A DNA stretch of 64,000 bases from Hyposmocoma kahamanoa (GCF_003589595.1 NW_020654422.1:8350921-8414920), one strand, 5' to 3'; positions 1 through 11,740 are shown, counted from the stretch's first letter. Translations and numbers: made by a program. Notes: generated by a model not told the origin, from the sequence alone.

Positions 1-108
1 ATTCGTGAATTTCATTTTCCTCAAAGGTAGACTGGTAGAGAAAGTTTTTAGCATTAAGTCCGCCTTTTGTACCATTATGTGTTGTGGTCAATATAGTTTA
101 ATAAATAA
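1..108 (+). mobile_element. 3' end of an RTE-type LINE
   Basis: The first ~108 bases resemble the 3' untranslated end that I associate with lepidopteran RTE-type non-LTR retrotransposons: a segment around 'AAGGTAGACTGGTAGAG', then 'TTAAGTCCGCCTTTTGTAC', closing with an AATAAA-like TAA-rich tail near 105-115. No coding part lies in the window, so the rest of the element is either upstream or was lost by 5' truncation. The family assignment comes from memory of such tails and not from a protein domain. Confidence 0.5.
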
Positions 109-171
109 ATTAATATCTCTCTGACTCTGGTTTTTTATTGGTTTTTGTTATTCGACAAGAAGAAAATTAAT

Positions 172-360
172 AATTGTAACAAACCAGTGGAGTAATTTCA
201 CAAAAAGGTAATTGAATACCAATAAATTAAAGCGCGATATTCAATAAACTTAATATTACAAAGATCGAACACAAAGATAAATTCATCCGATCTGACAGGA
301 TCTGCCTCTGTGCCATTTGACAGTTGGCGACCGCTCTATCAACTGAGCTACAGATCCAGT
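172..360 (-). repeat. tRNA-derived SINE, family 1 (rearranged copy)
   Basis: The minus strand of about 262-358 carries a tRNA-like head: a box A-like 'TAGCTCAGTTGATAGAGCG' (345-327). It shares the tail motif 'AAAGATCGAACAC' (260-272) with the copies at 3.2, 14.8 and 15.7 kb. A box B is not clear, because the region has changed to 'GATCTGACAGGATC'. A further tail piece, 'GTGGAGTAATTTCACAAAAA', appears at 187-206 in the orientation opposite to the one expected, so this copy is rearranged. It is not a functional tRNA gene. Confidence 0.45.
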
Positions 361-3164
361 CAGCAGACCTTACGGATATTTCTTTGTGCTTGTTACAAAT
401 CTTTGTGTCTTTCTGTTTTTACTTTCAACAGATTTATTGTCATTTTTGAGAAATCCTGTCACATCTAAGGATTTTTTCTTTGTGTTCGCACTTTATAAAT
501 ATTAACATAATTGTAACAAAGTAGTGGTGTTAAAACATCATAATATTCATTATAAAAACATTTTTTTGTCCATATCAGCTTAAAAACTCTTTGATATCAC
601 TTTTCCTTTCGTATAGTTCTGAATGAGATCGTATAACACCTGAATTGACCTTATAAATCATGCTAACAATCGTAAATTTTCTGTAAATATTTATGTCGAA
701 TCCTCAAAATACACACCGAGTGGAGGCGCGGGCTCAATTCCCATGTCAATATGTAGAGAGGTCGTCTGCTCGCTTCATAACACTAATATTTTCCCCAAAT
801 TATTACGCCTGTCAACTGTGAAAAAATATGAAGTTGCCAGATAGCAGACTGAAGTATAGCGCTGCCAGTTAGAATAAAAACGTTGCTGAGTTTTGTCTGT
901 TTCCGTGGAGATAAACAGTATTGGGTTGCTTCAGGGAAAGAGGTGAGTCAAAGTACTGTTGTATCTAAAATGAAAATTTACGGCCTTCTTATGCATATAA
1001 ACGAGTAAAGTTTACTTCGCTTAAATGTTTAGGTTTCCAATACACTGTAAATAAGAAACAATTTCATCGACCAACAACTTTGAAAGCAATTGTTTAAATC
1101 TAATAATACAAAGGACTTACCTACTGATATAAATATTAAATCGCCTTTGCGCTGCCGGAAGGATGGCATGAAAACGACATACAAACTATTAATAACTGCT
1201 CCATTTTGAATCGCCCCTTATACAGAGGCACTACAGACAAAGACTACTAACACCTAGTTCAATATCGCTAGATTCAATATCCCGTCGTAGTCATGTGGAA
1301 TAAAACACAAAATAAAGACATTCGCAAATCGCAGTGAAAACCGTGTTCCAGCCAGAGAGTGCTGAGGAAATTCGTTCACGTTTTATTTTATTTCGACTAA
1401 GGATTTTCCGCTTGAGAGGTTCTAGGTTCCTCGGTCAGATAAAGTGCTCAAATATAAAATTTCAATTTGCCGCCGCCCGGAGACGTGCGATGCCTTCCGA
1501 AATGAATGCCCCCTTTGATCTGTCCCTTTCTCACTGTTTTCTGCACTCAATCGTCCTGCTACTGCCTCGATATTCAATATCCAATCGATATGTTATGTCA
1601 AAATAACGTTATCTCCGCCGGATAGGGTTCGCACCGCTTTCACACTATCCTGTTTATAGGCCAATCTATACAATATTGTAGATCTTTTTGTACGTTGTTT
1701 AGATAGTTGTACGTACACCCAGCGGTTTAAATTAAAATGGTTCTCTTTTACTATGTTAGCATAGTACAGGTAGTTTAAATGAAGTTGGAACAATATATTT
1801 ACGATTATGTAGTGGTTAAAATAGGCACCAATGAAATACAAATAAGATTGAAATTAATGGCCCCATATCTGTTATGTAATATTCTTCGATGTATCAGCAA
1901 CGGAATCTGTATGGCTGTCTCTGAAACACACAACCTCAGATGCGGTAATTGCCTAATAATTTCATGAACGTGCACATGATACTTAAGGCTTTATAACTGT
2001 TCATAGTAGGATTATTAGGATACAATTAGAGCATAAGAAGATGGATAGCTGTGTATATGTTCCAATAAAACTTTAGTAAATATTGTGCTGATTTGGTTGT
2101 TTCTTTTGTTGAAAGAATGTCACAGATCTAATCATACATGCACATAGATAACAATATCGCCGAACGAAAAAATAGTACTTTTAAAAATAAATAATACCTC
2201 AACATATGAATTATATTTTCGTATATAAAATCCATTTATGATCTCATTTAAGCAGCGCATTGCAAACAGCTACAGAAATTGTCGCTGTGAAATATATTGC
2301 TTTTCAGCGCGTTAATTGTCTTAATCATTCTTTCGATTTTAGCTCTCTTTGTCGACAGTTTATTTTCAAAGCTGCTTATCGTCATCTCTATATTCAGTTA
2401 TTTCTCTTCCTGTTCTTTAGTCATTAGAAGGCCGCTATTTACGTTGATATGTTGTATTAGTAATGGTTTTCCATAATCTATGTATATTTAAACTTAAGTT
2501 AAAGCCAACTTAAATTTTTCGATATGGTTAATTCGTATTACTTTTTACTTTAATAATATAACACGTTGGCTCGGTTGATCCCATGAAAATCATAACAATC
2601 GTTACCCATCTGTCATGAATAATTCTTAAGCGTGATAACCCGAAAATTCAATCTCCGAACAATGGAATCGTATTAGCATACAAAAGGTTTCACATATTTT
2701 ATACGCAAATCCGTTATATTTTGAGCTATCTTTTTACAAAAAGGCAACATTCTCGGCATGACCTGTGAAATAAATTTTATTTGAGGCTTAGCATGGGTGG
2801 CGAACAGGGGAAATTCGATCGTTTGAATTATTAAAATTAAATTGAGAAAGAATACAGATATTTATAAGTGAATATGAAGACAAAGTAATGTTTTGAATTG
2901 TACATGCTATTAAGTATAGTATACGACTCGTGCTCAAGTGAGCTGGTCCATGATTATTGATTATAAAATGCTGGGCGTTTTATGTGCCGAGCGCAGTAGC
3001 AGAGTTGAGCGCGGGCAACTAACAACAGTTTTCATTTCGAACGTTGAACCTCTTGAATTTTTCCACAGTTGTGGAGTTGGCTGAGGTGTTTTACACCGAA
3101 CATTTTCATAAAAACTTTCGGTTGCTTACTTTACTGTATTTAAAATTTTAGTGAGTTTACTGCA
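361..3164. other. No recognisable gene; AT-rich intergenic or intronic DNA
   Basis: I find no coding region, SINE or LINE motif here. The open frames at 1334-1606 and 1593-1841 lack any domain or codon pattern. A good splice-donor match, AG then GTGAGT, sits at 941-948 after a moderately GC-rich stretch. It could end a 5' exon, but nothing downstream supports this. Confidence 0.5.
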
Positions 3165-3287
3165 GTTTGTTATAATTATTAATACAAAGGTCGAACACTC
3201 AGAAAAAATTCCCTCAATCCGGCCGGATTCGAACCGACGTCTTCTAGCATACCGTGGCAGACGCTATACCAACTAAGCAAGTAAAGT
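3165..3287 (-). repeat. tRNA-derived SINE, family 1
   Basis: On the minus strand a tRNA-like head has box A 'TTGCTTAGTTGGTATAGCG' (3282-3264) and box B 'GGTTCGAATCC' (about 3235-3225). The tail follows: 'GTTCGACCTTTGTATTAAT', then an AT-rich end. Both internal RNA polymerase III promoter boxes are well preserved, making this the cleanest of the four copies. Known SINE biology implies it was copied by a LINE reverse transcriptase, but the partner cannot be told from the tail alone. Confidence 0.75.
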
Positions 3288-4984
3288 AGTGCACTTTTTA
3301 ATGAATAAAAACCGTCATGACTTGCTAACGAGTCGAGTAATGCGATAACCATCAATTACGGATGTCGATGGAATGATTGGCCGCGACGACTGATTGGGAG
3401 CCTGTCGAACGTGAAATTAAATAACAGCAAACACAAACCCGCAACGCTACTCGTAAAATGTGCGGTTTGGTTTTGCCGTAAGATCAGATATCATTTAAAA
3501 AAGATTATACAGTAATGATTATGATGGCAACGGTGGCGTACCGACAACAACGGGAGCGTTTGATATCAACCGACATGCTTAGAAGGAGGGTTGCTAGCGA
3601 ATTTCTAGAAACCTATGTTGCAAAACTCATCCTTTGAAAAATATTTATTGTAAAGTCACTAAATATTTTTTTAAATGGGTTTTTTATGAACTCAAATCTT
3701 CAGTTACCGTTTTGTAAAAAAAAAACGAATAAGCCAAGTATGCGTACGTTCAACATCTGCTGCTACTTAATAAAATCAGCCTCAAATGTATCTAAAGAAA
3801 ACAATATTTATTTAAGTAACGGTATGAACTGCTTACAACAATTTAATAAACAAGTTTAACATTTAGCTTTAAGAATTAAATACTAAAATTAAATTAAAAA
3901 AAAATTAAATTAAATAATAATAAAAATTTATTTTGTTTTTTCATATAGGTACTCATACTAGGTACGTATCAAACTTTAAATAAATTTACTTTAATAGTGG
4001 TGGTTTTAAGGGGGATTAATTCTTGCATCAAATAAATGTATATGTATCAAGTACATACTCAAAAAGTGCTTGTGACTTAAAACCAAACTTACATACCTTA
4101 CTGCTAAAACACCTTAAATCTTTTTTCTATGACTCATAATGAAAACTGAAGTTCACCGTTACATAACAAACGTCTCACGTCAATTTAACGTCATGTTTGC
4201 TTAATAAATATAAAAATGAATTTATAGAATAGTGTTCCCAAAAGTGTGATAGGAATACTGAAATAAGTTCAAGTTTCGTTTTCATCTCTAAAACTCAAAC
4301 CATAACTCTATTTATGAGTCCATTTATATCTGTCCCACCTTAATAACTTCGGAACAGTTTAACGTGGATTTGCAAAATACAAACAAGTTATTCGAGGATT
4401 TAGCTTGCATTTGCATTAGAAAATTAAAATAGAACATTTCTAAAAAAAAAAATGATATATACTCAGACATTTGTGCATGCACTGCAACTTAGCTTTCGCT
4501 GTGTTTTATAATTCAAATTTTCAGTTAAGTTGTCACAGGAAAATAAAATCTGCTAAAGTCTCGTTTTCGTCCTTGGGCCTTTCGCGAGGAACGTTCAATG
4601 TAACTTCATCACGTGTGTGGCGGTTTTACATTTGTCGGGAAGACGGCGCAAGTAAGTGTGACATGAGCTGGGTTAGCTCCGCGAGAGTTGCTAACTTAAT
4701 TCATTATACTGTGCCGTGTTTGAGTTCCATGCAGGCGTCCTTGTTTCGGCACGAGGTTGTCGTCTCTCTAACATCCACGTTCCTTTATAAACAACCATCT
4801 GATTGACACCTTACTATGTAAATCAGGTGTTGAAGACTTTTGTATTTAAAGTCTGCCATGTCTTTGTTTCATGACAGTCGCCACACACCCTCCCACTTTT
4901 AATTTGGTAAAGTGATACCTATTGCTCAGTTACATTAAATGGGACACATACATTATATGATTTCTGGTACGTTTCTCTTTGCAG
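3288..4984. other. No recognisable gene
   Basis: This is AT-rich sequence with A-runs near 3717 and 4442. The frame at 4471-4806 has no recognisable domain and overlaps a GC-richer patch (4560-4790) that may be conserved non-coding DNA. I see no repeat family in it. Confidence 0.45.
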
Positions 4985-5103
4985 GTACCAATGCCTACCA
5001 CAAAATACTGTTGTGCTCTGGATTAAACGGTACAGAGAGCCATGCAATTACAGGCTTAGGTGATTTAAGACCTTATGTCCCACAGCTAGGAATAGCGTCG
5101 TAA
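4985..5103 (+). other. Candidate 3'-terminal exon of an unidentified gene
   Basis: A strong splice-acceptor sequence, a pyrimidine-rich run ending TTTGCAG at 4984, is followed by an open frame of 38 codons to a TAA at 5101-5103 when read from 4987. The predicted peptide begins TNAYHKILLC and contains SHAITGLGDLRPYVP. No family is recognised. It could be a last coding exon, part of an old transposon, or chance. No donor or upstream exon was identified, so the evidence is one splice signal plus an open frame. Confidence 0.25.
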
Positions 5104-8100
5104 ATTAAAGGCGGTGGTAATATTTTTTTATAAAGTGGACCGTCTGATTGGTGGCCGGTTTGTGTACCAAACAAAAAGAAGGCAAAACAAACTAAGCACT
5201 AAATGTGCCACCGTACCTAATATGTATCGTAGGTAGTTAAATTCCGAATACTTATGATCTAAAGCCACGTTTAACTATTTTCCATCTTCACAAAAATTAT
5301 CAAAAGATATGTTATAAACTGAATGTCAGACTCCGATGGCATACGAAATAATGTCAAGAAAGTTGAATACGGGGATTTAAGCCGCCCTCGGCAACAAAGA
5401 ACAAAATGAAAACAGAACAAATCTTCATGAGCAAGGTATTATCCTACCCGCTATCAGTTTCAAAAGTTGACTCCGTGATGCAATGTTATTACGTGATATA
5501 CTTTTAGTGCTCGCTTTATTTCTGCTTGAATACTCAAAATTTTTCTTATTAACCTTTATATTTTTTACATTCAGTTTTAATGATTGAAGAATTAACAAAA
5601 GGCGTACTAGTTTTAGACTATTTAACATAAATTCTTTATCTGTCGGGTTAGATACAACGTGTGGTACAGGGTCAAAAGTACGTGAAATTTGATACTTAAG
5701 ATTTAAATCCAACTCTATGCCGCTTACGATTAGAACGGTCCAAAGTACAAAGTGTCAATCTTGACGTGCTCTTGACTGTCCTAATAAGTTAAACTTGTAT
5801 ATGACATTGGATATGAAAGGACAATAGCTAACTCCCATATAAATTTAAGTTGACATAATTTGTATGCGTCTGTTTATGAAAAATATGTGAAAATATGGAG
5901 TTGAAATTCCTGAACAAATTTTGTGTTGGGTTCATTATTCTGAAAAGTCAGAAATTAAAGATATTTCAGTTTAAAGTGTTGGAGGTTATGTGTTACGTAA
6001 TTGAATAAAATATATTCGGTGTAATATTATATCAAAATAAACCACAGAAGCCTTAAACAGAGTTAATAGAAGCTGAATGGTGCCGTAGGTTTGTGGCGTG
6101 ACGAAAGATCAGAGGAAATTATTCTGTTTAGTGGTATGGTCAAAAGGAATGAGCATGAGTTAAGCCATAACAAAAAACTGAGTTAATTAATAACATACCA
6201 TAGACTATTGCACTGGTAACTCGGACAAATATTTTTTTTTTGAAACGTGCCATCTATCCCTAATTTTGGGAACTTTTTTGTCAGTTTTACCATTTTCTCG
6301 CGTGGCATTTTGGAGAAGAAATTATCGATTTTACTTTTTGTAATGAAATAGTTAATTTTTTATTAGTTTATTACAAATACGTGAACTAAATGTGGACCAG
6401 ATCCATACGTTGGTACTGAAATTCCTTTTTTGGCTAGATGTCGCTCAAGGTTAAAACTAAGAACATACTAATTAGTCATTAGAGTTTCTTTTAAATATGA
6501 TTTTATTTCGAGACATAGATAGGCCGCTATTATCATTTGAAACACCTAATTAATTTATTTTATTCAAACTTGTAATTAAGATATTTGAAGACGCAAACGA
6601 TTTCTTTTAACTATGATTTTGCCATTGTTCTTTTCGGACCTAATTCGCTATATAAATTTTTTTTCAAACAAAACTAATATTGTATACGACAGTTACAATC
6701 GGTGTTGTCGTTACTCAAAAAGTTTGCAGACGTGACATACTCGAGCTCGAATTAGCTACTTCGCATCTGCACTCAGATTTGCAACTGCAGCGTCGACTTG
6801 CTAACTTTTAATGGTTTAATAACGTCAGAGTAACCGATACAGAGCACAAACTTACATTTTCGCAACTACTGCGCAATACACTAGAAGCTTCAAGAGAACG
6901 TTCATTCGGTGTAAGTAATTCAAAATATTTTTAGTGTCATGAGATAAAGGTGTAGCCTCCCGGGAAATTACTGCCGAAATCTCCTCCGCTCGCCTATAGA
7001 CAGTTTGGTTCCTTTGTGCCTTGAATCAATTCCCGTAACTTATTTGCATATTTTATAATGCGAGTCGAAGTGACGTTGCAATATTCGGAACTCTCTTGGG
7101 AGTTAATTTCGTTTCGGAGCACTGGAAACACGTTGCTAATAAAAGTTTTCTAAAATTAACCCTTGATGGGTCATTACCTGACAGGAAAGAGAATCACAAC
7201 GTATTATTTATTAATTGACGGATCGGTTTTTTGGTTGTCTCACCGGGTGGCTGTTATGATTTGGCAGATATAGTACTGCGTGGGATAACACTAATCTAAA
7301 CAGATGTGAAGAGTCAGTCAAGCGAGAATTGTAGCGAGTGGGACCTCAGGCTCAGCTAGTCTCACCTCGAGACGGGCGTGACTTCATGCGCTATGTATTA
7401 TTTATGCTTACATATTTTCATGTTATTATGTAGATGGTGGCAAAGTGTGGTGACGGTATCAACAGGAATTCCAAGTTTGGCGCGCTCTGCTACAATGATA
7501 TCCACGTACTACGCGTTTGCAGAATGGGGATTAAATGAAACAAAGGCCATGTTGGCAAACTTTTAGACGGCTTTTGTATCAGACTTGAGAATGGAACTAC
7601 TTAGAAACATTTAGGCAAACAAAGGAACGTTTGTCTATTTTAACAATGGCGTTAGACTAGAACGTTAGTTTGTTATTTTCAGCGTGGTATCAGAGTGTAG
7701 ATTAGACATGGCATTGACATATTTTCCTAAAGAAGTAACTAAATACACTCTGCAATAAAGGGGGTTGCTATAGGGAAAAATCCAATCAGATACGGTGAGC
7801 AAAGAGAAGTATTTTGTGTGTGCATTTGTTGTGGAAAGCCTTCGCTGATGTGGTAAGTCCTGAGGCGTTAGGGGCGTTTTGTTGGCACGCCTTAACTTTA
7901 AGAGCAATGGCGGACTCCGCGCCACAATAGGATTAGCGAACATACCTAGCCTGCGAGTCAGTTAATTCAATTTCATTGTCGATGTAAAACAGGACCATGT
8001 TTTGGAGACCTCAACTTTCTTTATAAAACCAGACCTTTTTCACGCATTACCAGATTTAAAGCCATTTTTTAGAAAATGCCTATAGGCTTGACGTTATTTT

Positions 8101-8945
8101 TTTCCTACAGTGAAGACCACATTAAACTTGACATTTTGGACCGTTTTTCCGTTATCTTAAGTTGAATTTAAATCTTAAATTTTAATCTTATTTTTAATCT
8201 TTATTTTTTAATTCTATAGTATGTTTACCTTACTTGATCTGTTCTATTTGTAATTATTACCGAAATTCAGTACATATATGCGATATTGCATTTAAATCTG
8301 TCATTATGAAAGGGATATAATATTAACAACTGAACAAAAATAAAACAATATTTCTTATTTCAAACAATACGATTTGAATGAGTGGACATCTTTTGTATAC
8401 ACGCGGTGGCTTGAGCGAGCCTTTGAATTCTGATAGAGAATGCTAGCCAATTTGTTCCACTTTTGACTGCATCCAATCAAAGCTTTTTCAATTTTAGATC
8501 GCTGACGAATGAGAATGAAACGAGTGCGATAAGAGCGATCATCGCACGATGGCATCGCGCACTCACTCGTGCCCACTGCCGCTGCCGCTGGCATTGCGCC
8601 TTTTGTATTTCACAAATTACTCTTAGCAAAAATAATTGCCTGTGTTCTTGTTGTTTAATCAATTTCTCCAAAGTGTTCTAGGACAAATACGAAGCCTCAA
8701 ATAAAACTTTATTTTTACGACTGTTTTAACGACTTCGTTAAGATTGCTGATAAGACTCTTTAACCTCAATGCTTTATCGTAAGATTAGACTTACTTTTTA
8801 GGTTCGGGTTTGTTAGAGCAGTTTTATCCGTCTCCATTTGTCCCCTTCAAAAATTATAAAATTCAAACTTCAAAACGATTTGAATACCTACTGTTATTAT
8901 TTCTCGTCAAATATTTACAAAGAATGATAAGTGTAATTTTAATTA
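5104..8945. other. No recognisable gene
   Basis: This is a long AT-rich stretch. Short open frames such as 5425-5712, 7378-7566 and 7665-7943 have no domain, signal peptide or convincing composition. A GC-richer patch near 8500-8610 has overlapping frames on both strands, which argues for composition and against coding. I see no transposon termini. Confidence 0.5.
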
Positions 8946-8948
8946 TAT

Positions 8949-9047
8949 AGCCCCTGTTCCTTTCTGCATAAGTTTTGCTTATAGTGCCCTTATCGACCAT
9001 TGGGCTATACGAGAAGAGCACTATAACCAGTGCAAGCACAGGGGCTT
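8949..9047. repeat. Imperfect ~100-bp inverted repeat (hairpin)
   Basis: The outer arms AGCCCCTGT (8949-8957) and ACAGGGGCT (9039-9047) are perfect complements. An inner pair, TTATAGTGC and GCACTATAA, is also complementary, giving a long interrupted hairpin. It lies directly beside the unidentified coding-like segment at 9115-9318 and may be the end of the same mobile element. Confidence 0.5.
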
Positions 9048-9114
9048 TTTAAGTTCAGGTCCTGACTCCGGATCAGCCAGTGTATACGGTCGTCACAGAC
9101 CGATTTTACTGACT

Positions 9115-9318
9115 TCACCCGGTTCTCTGGGTTTGTGCCTCGGTATCCTCCTTATTTTCCAGATAGGTAACGGAGCTGTAGGCACGCTCACTTCCTGTAT
9201 CAATGACGAAGGGCTTGGCTCGGACGCCCACCGTACTTATCGGGGAGCCCGTAGTCTCCCCGGAACTTCCTATATCTAGGGTCAATAGATAGGAATTTTT
9301 TAATTGTACAGTTGTCAC
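9115..9318 (-). other. Unidentified coding-like segment, 67 codons
   Basis: A minus-strand frame opens with ATG at 9318 and stops at 9115. It is noticeably GC-richer than its surroundings and has a plausible protein composition, including GSSGETTGSPISTVGVR, KPFVIDTGSERAYSSV and an acidic-to-polar end KEDTEAQTQRTG. I do not recognise the family. With the hairpin at 8949-9047 it may be part of an unclassified mobile element. An exon of a host gene is the alternative, but no clear splice sites frame it. Confidence 0.3.
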
Positions 9319-9327
9319 AAAATAATT

Positions 9328-9613
9328 TAGTAGCAGTAGAGCTCCTTGTGAAAGAGTTTGTCCACTGAAGTATTGCCACCGAACATTAATGTGACCATTA
9401 CTGCGTTTCAGTTTTGAAGGGTAAGGGTGCTGGTGAAATTACAGGCACATGGGACTTGTCAACTTATGTCTCAGGGTGACGGGCGCAGTGGCAGTACCCC
9501 TCAGATCTTTGCGTTTTAAAGCTCTGAGTGACACTGCTACTGTTATGGACAGGCGTGTCGCTTGCAACCAGACTCACAAAGTGTTTGTCCCGTCACTTAT
9601 CATAAAAAAAAAC
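9328..9613 (+). repeat. Dispersed repeat family R, copy 1
   Basis: This is one of seven copies of the same sequence in the window. Landmarks are 'TAGTAGCAGTAGAGCTCC' at the left, 'TTTTGAAGGGTAAGGGTGCT' in the middle, 'CTTATGTCTCAGGGTGAC' and 'ATGGACAGGCGTGTCGCTT' at the right, then an A-run. The right ends of the copies carry different short A/T-rich tails (A-run, AAAT repeats, TA repeats), as expected for retrotransposition. The open frame inside it (9449-9655) recurs in copy 58306-58545 only because the repeat is the same; it has no known domain. Confidence 0.7.
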
Positions 9614-9861
9614 ATAGCCAAAGAACTCCGGCTCGAAACAAAAGAAGTCAAATAGATATTGAGTCATGCATACTTACTCTTTTTTTTCTCTAAAACAAAT
9701 ATACATAACCTCCAGGGAACTCGGCACAGGAAGATGGGAACCGATTGCATTTACCAACTGGATATTAGAAAAGTGGTATCATATTTTATTGTACTGCTTT
9801 TTTATCTCTGGTATTTAAATGTTACAGTTTCTTCTGCTGCTTCAAAGCAGGTTTCTAATAA

Positions 9862-10121
9862 ACATATTATATATATTATTAAACATTACATACGTTGTTC
9901 TAATCCCAAAGTAAGTAATTAAAGCACTTGTATTATGAAAATCGACGACAGTACTACAAACACCCAGACCCGAGACAATATAATAGTCGCACCATAAACT
10001 ATTAAATAAATAAAATAGAAAAGTTAGTTTTTCAACATTGACCCGGCATCGAACCCGGGACCTCAAAGATGGTGACATCATGAAAACCTGTGTGCAAGCC
10101 ACTCAACTACCGGAAGTCGTC
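9862..10121 (-). repeat. tRNA-derived SINE, family 2
   Basis: On the minus strand a tRNA-like head has box A 'GTAGTTGAGTGGCTTGCAC' (10115-10097) and box B 'GGTTCGATGCC', then a body containing 'TCGGGTCTGGGTGTTTGTAG' and a TA-rich tail at 9862-9890. This arrangement matches a widespread lepidopteran SINE type, as I recall it. Overlapping open frames here are by-products. Confidence 0.7.
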
Positions 10122-10850
10122 ATTATGGTTAGTCATGATGTAGATTTCTAATATGGAGTAACGTTTGTATGATAAAATAATAATAATAGATCATTGACTT
10201 ACAAATAAATGGACGACGGGTCTAATACAAAAACCACGAAAAAAATGTCCCAAGTCAACCTATTTAAACGTAGTGACATGTAAAGGAATATGAAAAAGCT
10301 AAAACGTTGAATTTGAATTGTAATGTCATCGCAGTACTGTCTAATTTTGCTTGCTTCGCTGCAGTCGAACAAACGAAGACTAAGCGTGAATGTCGCTCTG
10401 TGTACGATTTTAACGCCCTATAAGTTCGGACACTTTTTAGCGCGGACCCGACGTCCTTATCATTGTAAGTCAATGTAATAGATAAATGAGTGAGGGTAGT
10501 TGCGTACTTCGTAAGTATAGCCATTATATAAAGTACGGCTTTTACGCTAGTTAGACAATTAACAATTTACCTAACGACCAGAGTGCCCATACCACAATGT
10601 TATAGTTTTCTCTTGTTTGAACTCTGACAGCTCCATTAGCAGCCATTGTGTGATGTGTTTTTATTAACTTTCTTATAAACATTATTTAAAAATATTTGCC
10701 TCTCCGTAACAATATTGTCGATCTTATTGTACAATCAAATTAAGTTTGACATTTTAGACATTGCCGTTCTTATTGCAACGTTATAGAGTTGAATTTTAAT
10801 CTTAACTGGCAATCTTTGATCACCTGACATCGTACGGGTACACTTAGTCG
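10122..10850. other. No recognisable gene
   Basis: AT-rich sequence without recognisable domains or repeat termini. The frame at 10264-10524 (minus) is not supported by any motif. Confidence 0.45.
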
Positions 10851-10854
10851 ATAC

Positions 10855-10985
10855 TCCATTCAGGTATACTAAGCGCTTTTCATCTTTAATTATGCGCACA
10901 GACCAGGAATGGAATTTCCTGCCTGCGACTATGTTTCCGACGATATACAGCCCGAGTTTAATGTGCGACTGAAGAGGTATATTCT
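10855..10985 (+). pseudogene. Possible C-terminal remnant of a LINE ORF
   Basis: A short plus-strand stretch translates to RTDQEWNFLPATMFPT. This resembles the 'WNSLP..VFP' block found near the C terminus of many arthropod LINE reverse-transcriptase proteins. Stops follow at once, and an A-run at 11048-11061 could be the remains of a tail. The match is short and made by eye. Confidence 0.35.
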
Positions 10986-11188
10986 GAGTAAGCTCGTGGC
11001 ATCGTAGACCCTATATTTGCTAAATGTAGCAGTCCAAGTCCATTTAATAAAAAAAAAAAGACAAAACTTGGCGTGTTCTTGACCCTGTAATGTACCTAGT
11101 TGAAGCACTTTTTTGCAGAATAATTATTTTTTTTAATCTAATTCTCATATATTTATTTTTAAAACAGCCGCAGTGACCTGTATAGGCC

Positions 11189-11653
11189 TTTTTTTTTTTT
11201 TACGGGGAGGAAATCTTTATGGATACCCCTGAGCCCAGGGAGACTCAGGGGTTATATGGGGACTCTCCCTCCAGACTGGAGGGCCTACCCCACTAAAACC
11301 CCCCCGGGTTTCCCTCTCGCCGGTTGAGTCGGCGCCGTGGGATCAGTGAACATTCACCACGACGCCGCCCGGCCGCCCTAGCTTACGCCAGGGCTCCCGC
11401 GCCAACGGAGGGGCGAGTCGGTTGTCCTCCGACCCGCCCCCCAGACGAGTGAGGCCGTGCAATGCAGGCTCCGGAGTCCCTGTCCGGAGCCCGCTGGTCT
11501 CACTAGGGGATCAGGCGAGCAGCGAACTGCCTTCGCCTTCTCCTCGTACGTCTGCGCCGGAGCGGGTGCGCGTCGGCCGCGTCCTCGCGCACCCGCTCCG
11601 CGGCCTCCTTTTGCGGCATAACCTCTGCGCAAAAGGAGGCCACCGCCTCCCAG
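11189..11653 (-). mobile_element. 5'-truncated R1-like LINE tail
   Basis: This 465-bp, very GC-rich insertion is bounded by the 14-bp direct repeat GACCTGTATAGGCC (11175-11188 and 11654-11667), a target-site duplication. A run of 11-12 T at the left is the poly(A) tail of a minus-strand retrotransposon. From 11653 to a stop at 11503 the minus strand encodes the end of a protein with SWEAVASFCAEVM and an Arg-rich end RRRRTRRRRRQF. The arginine-rich C terminus and GC-rich 3' UTR resemble lepidopteran R1-clade LINEs. The copy is heavily 5'-truncated and cannot move by itself. Confidence 0.65.
11503..11653 (-). pseudogene. C-terminal end of an R1-like LINE protein
   Basis: About 50 codons of reading frame survive, entering at the truncation point and ending at a stop at 11503. 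The Trp-Glu-Ala-Val-Ala-Ser-Phe-Cys block followed by a basic tail is what I recall at the end of R1-clade reverse-transcriptase ORFs. No RT or endonuclease motif remains. Frames on the other strand over the same bases are caused by the GC-rich composition. Confidence 0.5.
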
Positions 11654-11740
11654 GACCTGTATAGGCCTGAAATGTTGGTATGTTTGAAAAACATTTCATT
11701 TCCTGTGTAACAATCGCGAAAACGTAACAACTCGACAATA

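Larger units (their letters stand above)
11160..11740. mobile_element. Penelope-like terminal-repeat remnant, split by an R1-like LINE
   Basis: The bases on either side of the inserted LINE (up to 11188, then 11668-11740) read continuously as a diverged copy of the terminal repeat of the Penelope-like element at 48.1-49.2 kb. They share a 'GACCTGTA..GGCC' start, 'TTTGAAAAA', and 'TTTCATTTCCT' followed by 'GTGTAACAATCGCGAAAAC'. Part of the repeat is deleted. No coding sequence remains. Confidence 0.55.

Noticed and set aside
1334..1606. 90-codon plus-strand frame
   Set aside because: No domain or coding-like composition; single frame in AT-rich DNA.
3225..3287. tRNA gene suggested by box A and box B
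   Set aside because: The boxes are part of a SINE with a shared tail seen in four copies; no cloverleaf closes and there is no terminator at the expected place.
4471..4806. 111-codon frame in a GC-richer patch
   Set aside because: No recognisable domain or splice context; composition alone can keep a frame open.
9449..9655. Shared protein MGLVNLCLRVT... also at 58306-58545
   Set aside because: The similarity is at the DNA level in the dispersed repeat; the remaining copies do not keep the frame.
11378..11664. Several long overlapping frames on both strands
   Set aside because: They reflect the GC-rich LINE 3' UTR; only the short minus frame 11503-11653 fits a LINE C terminus.
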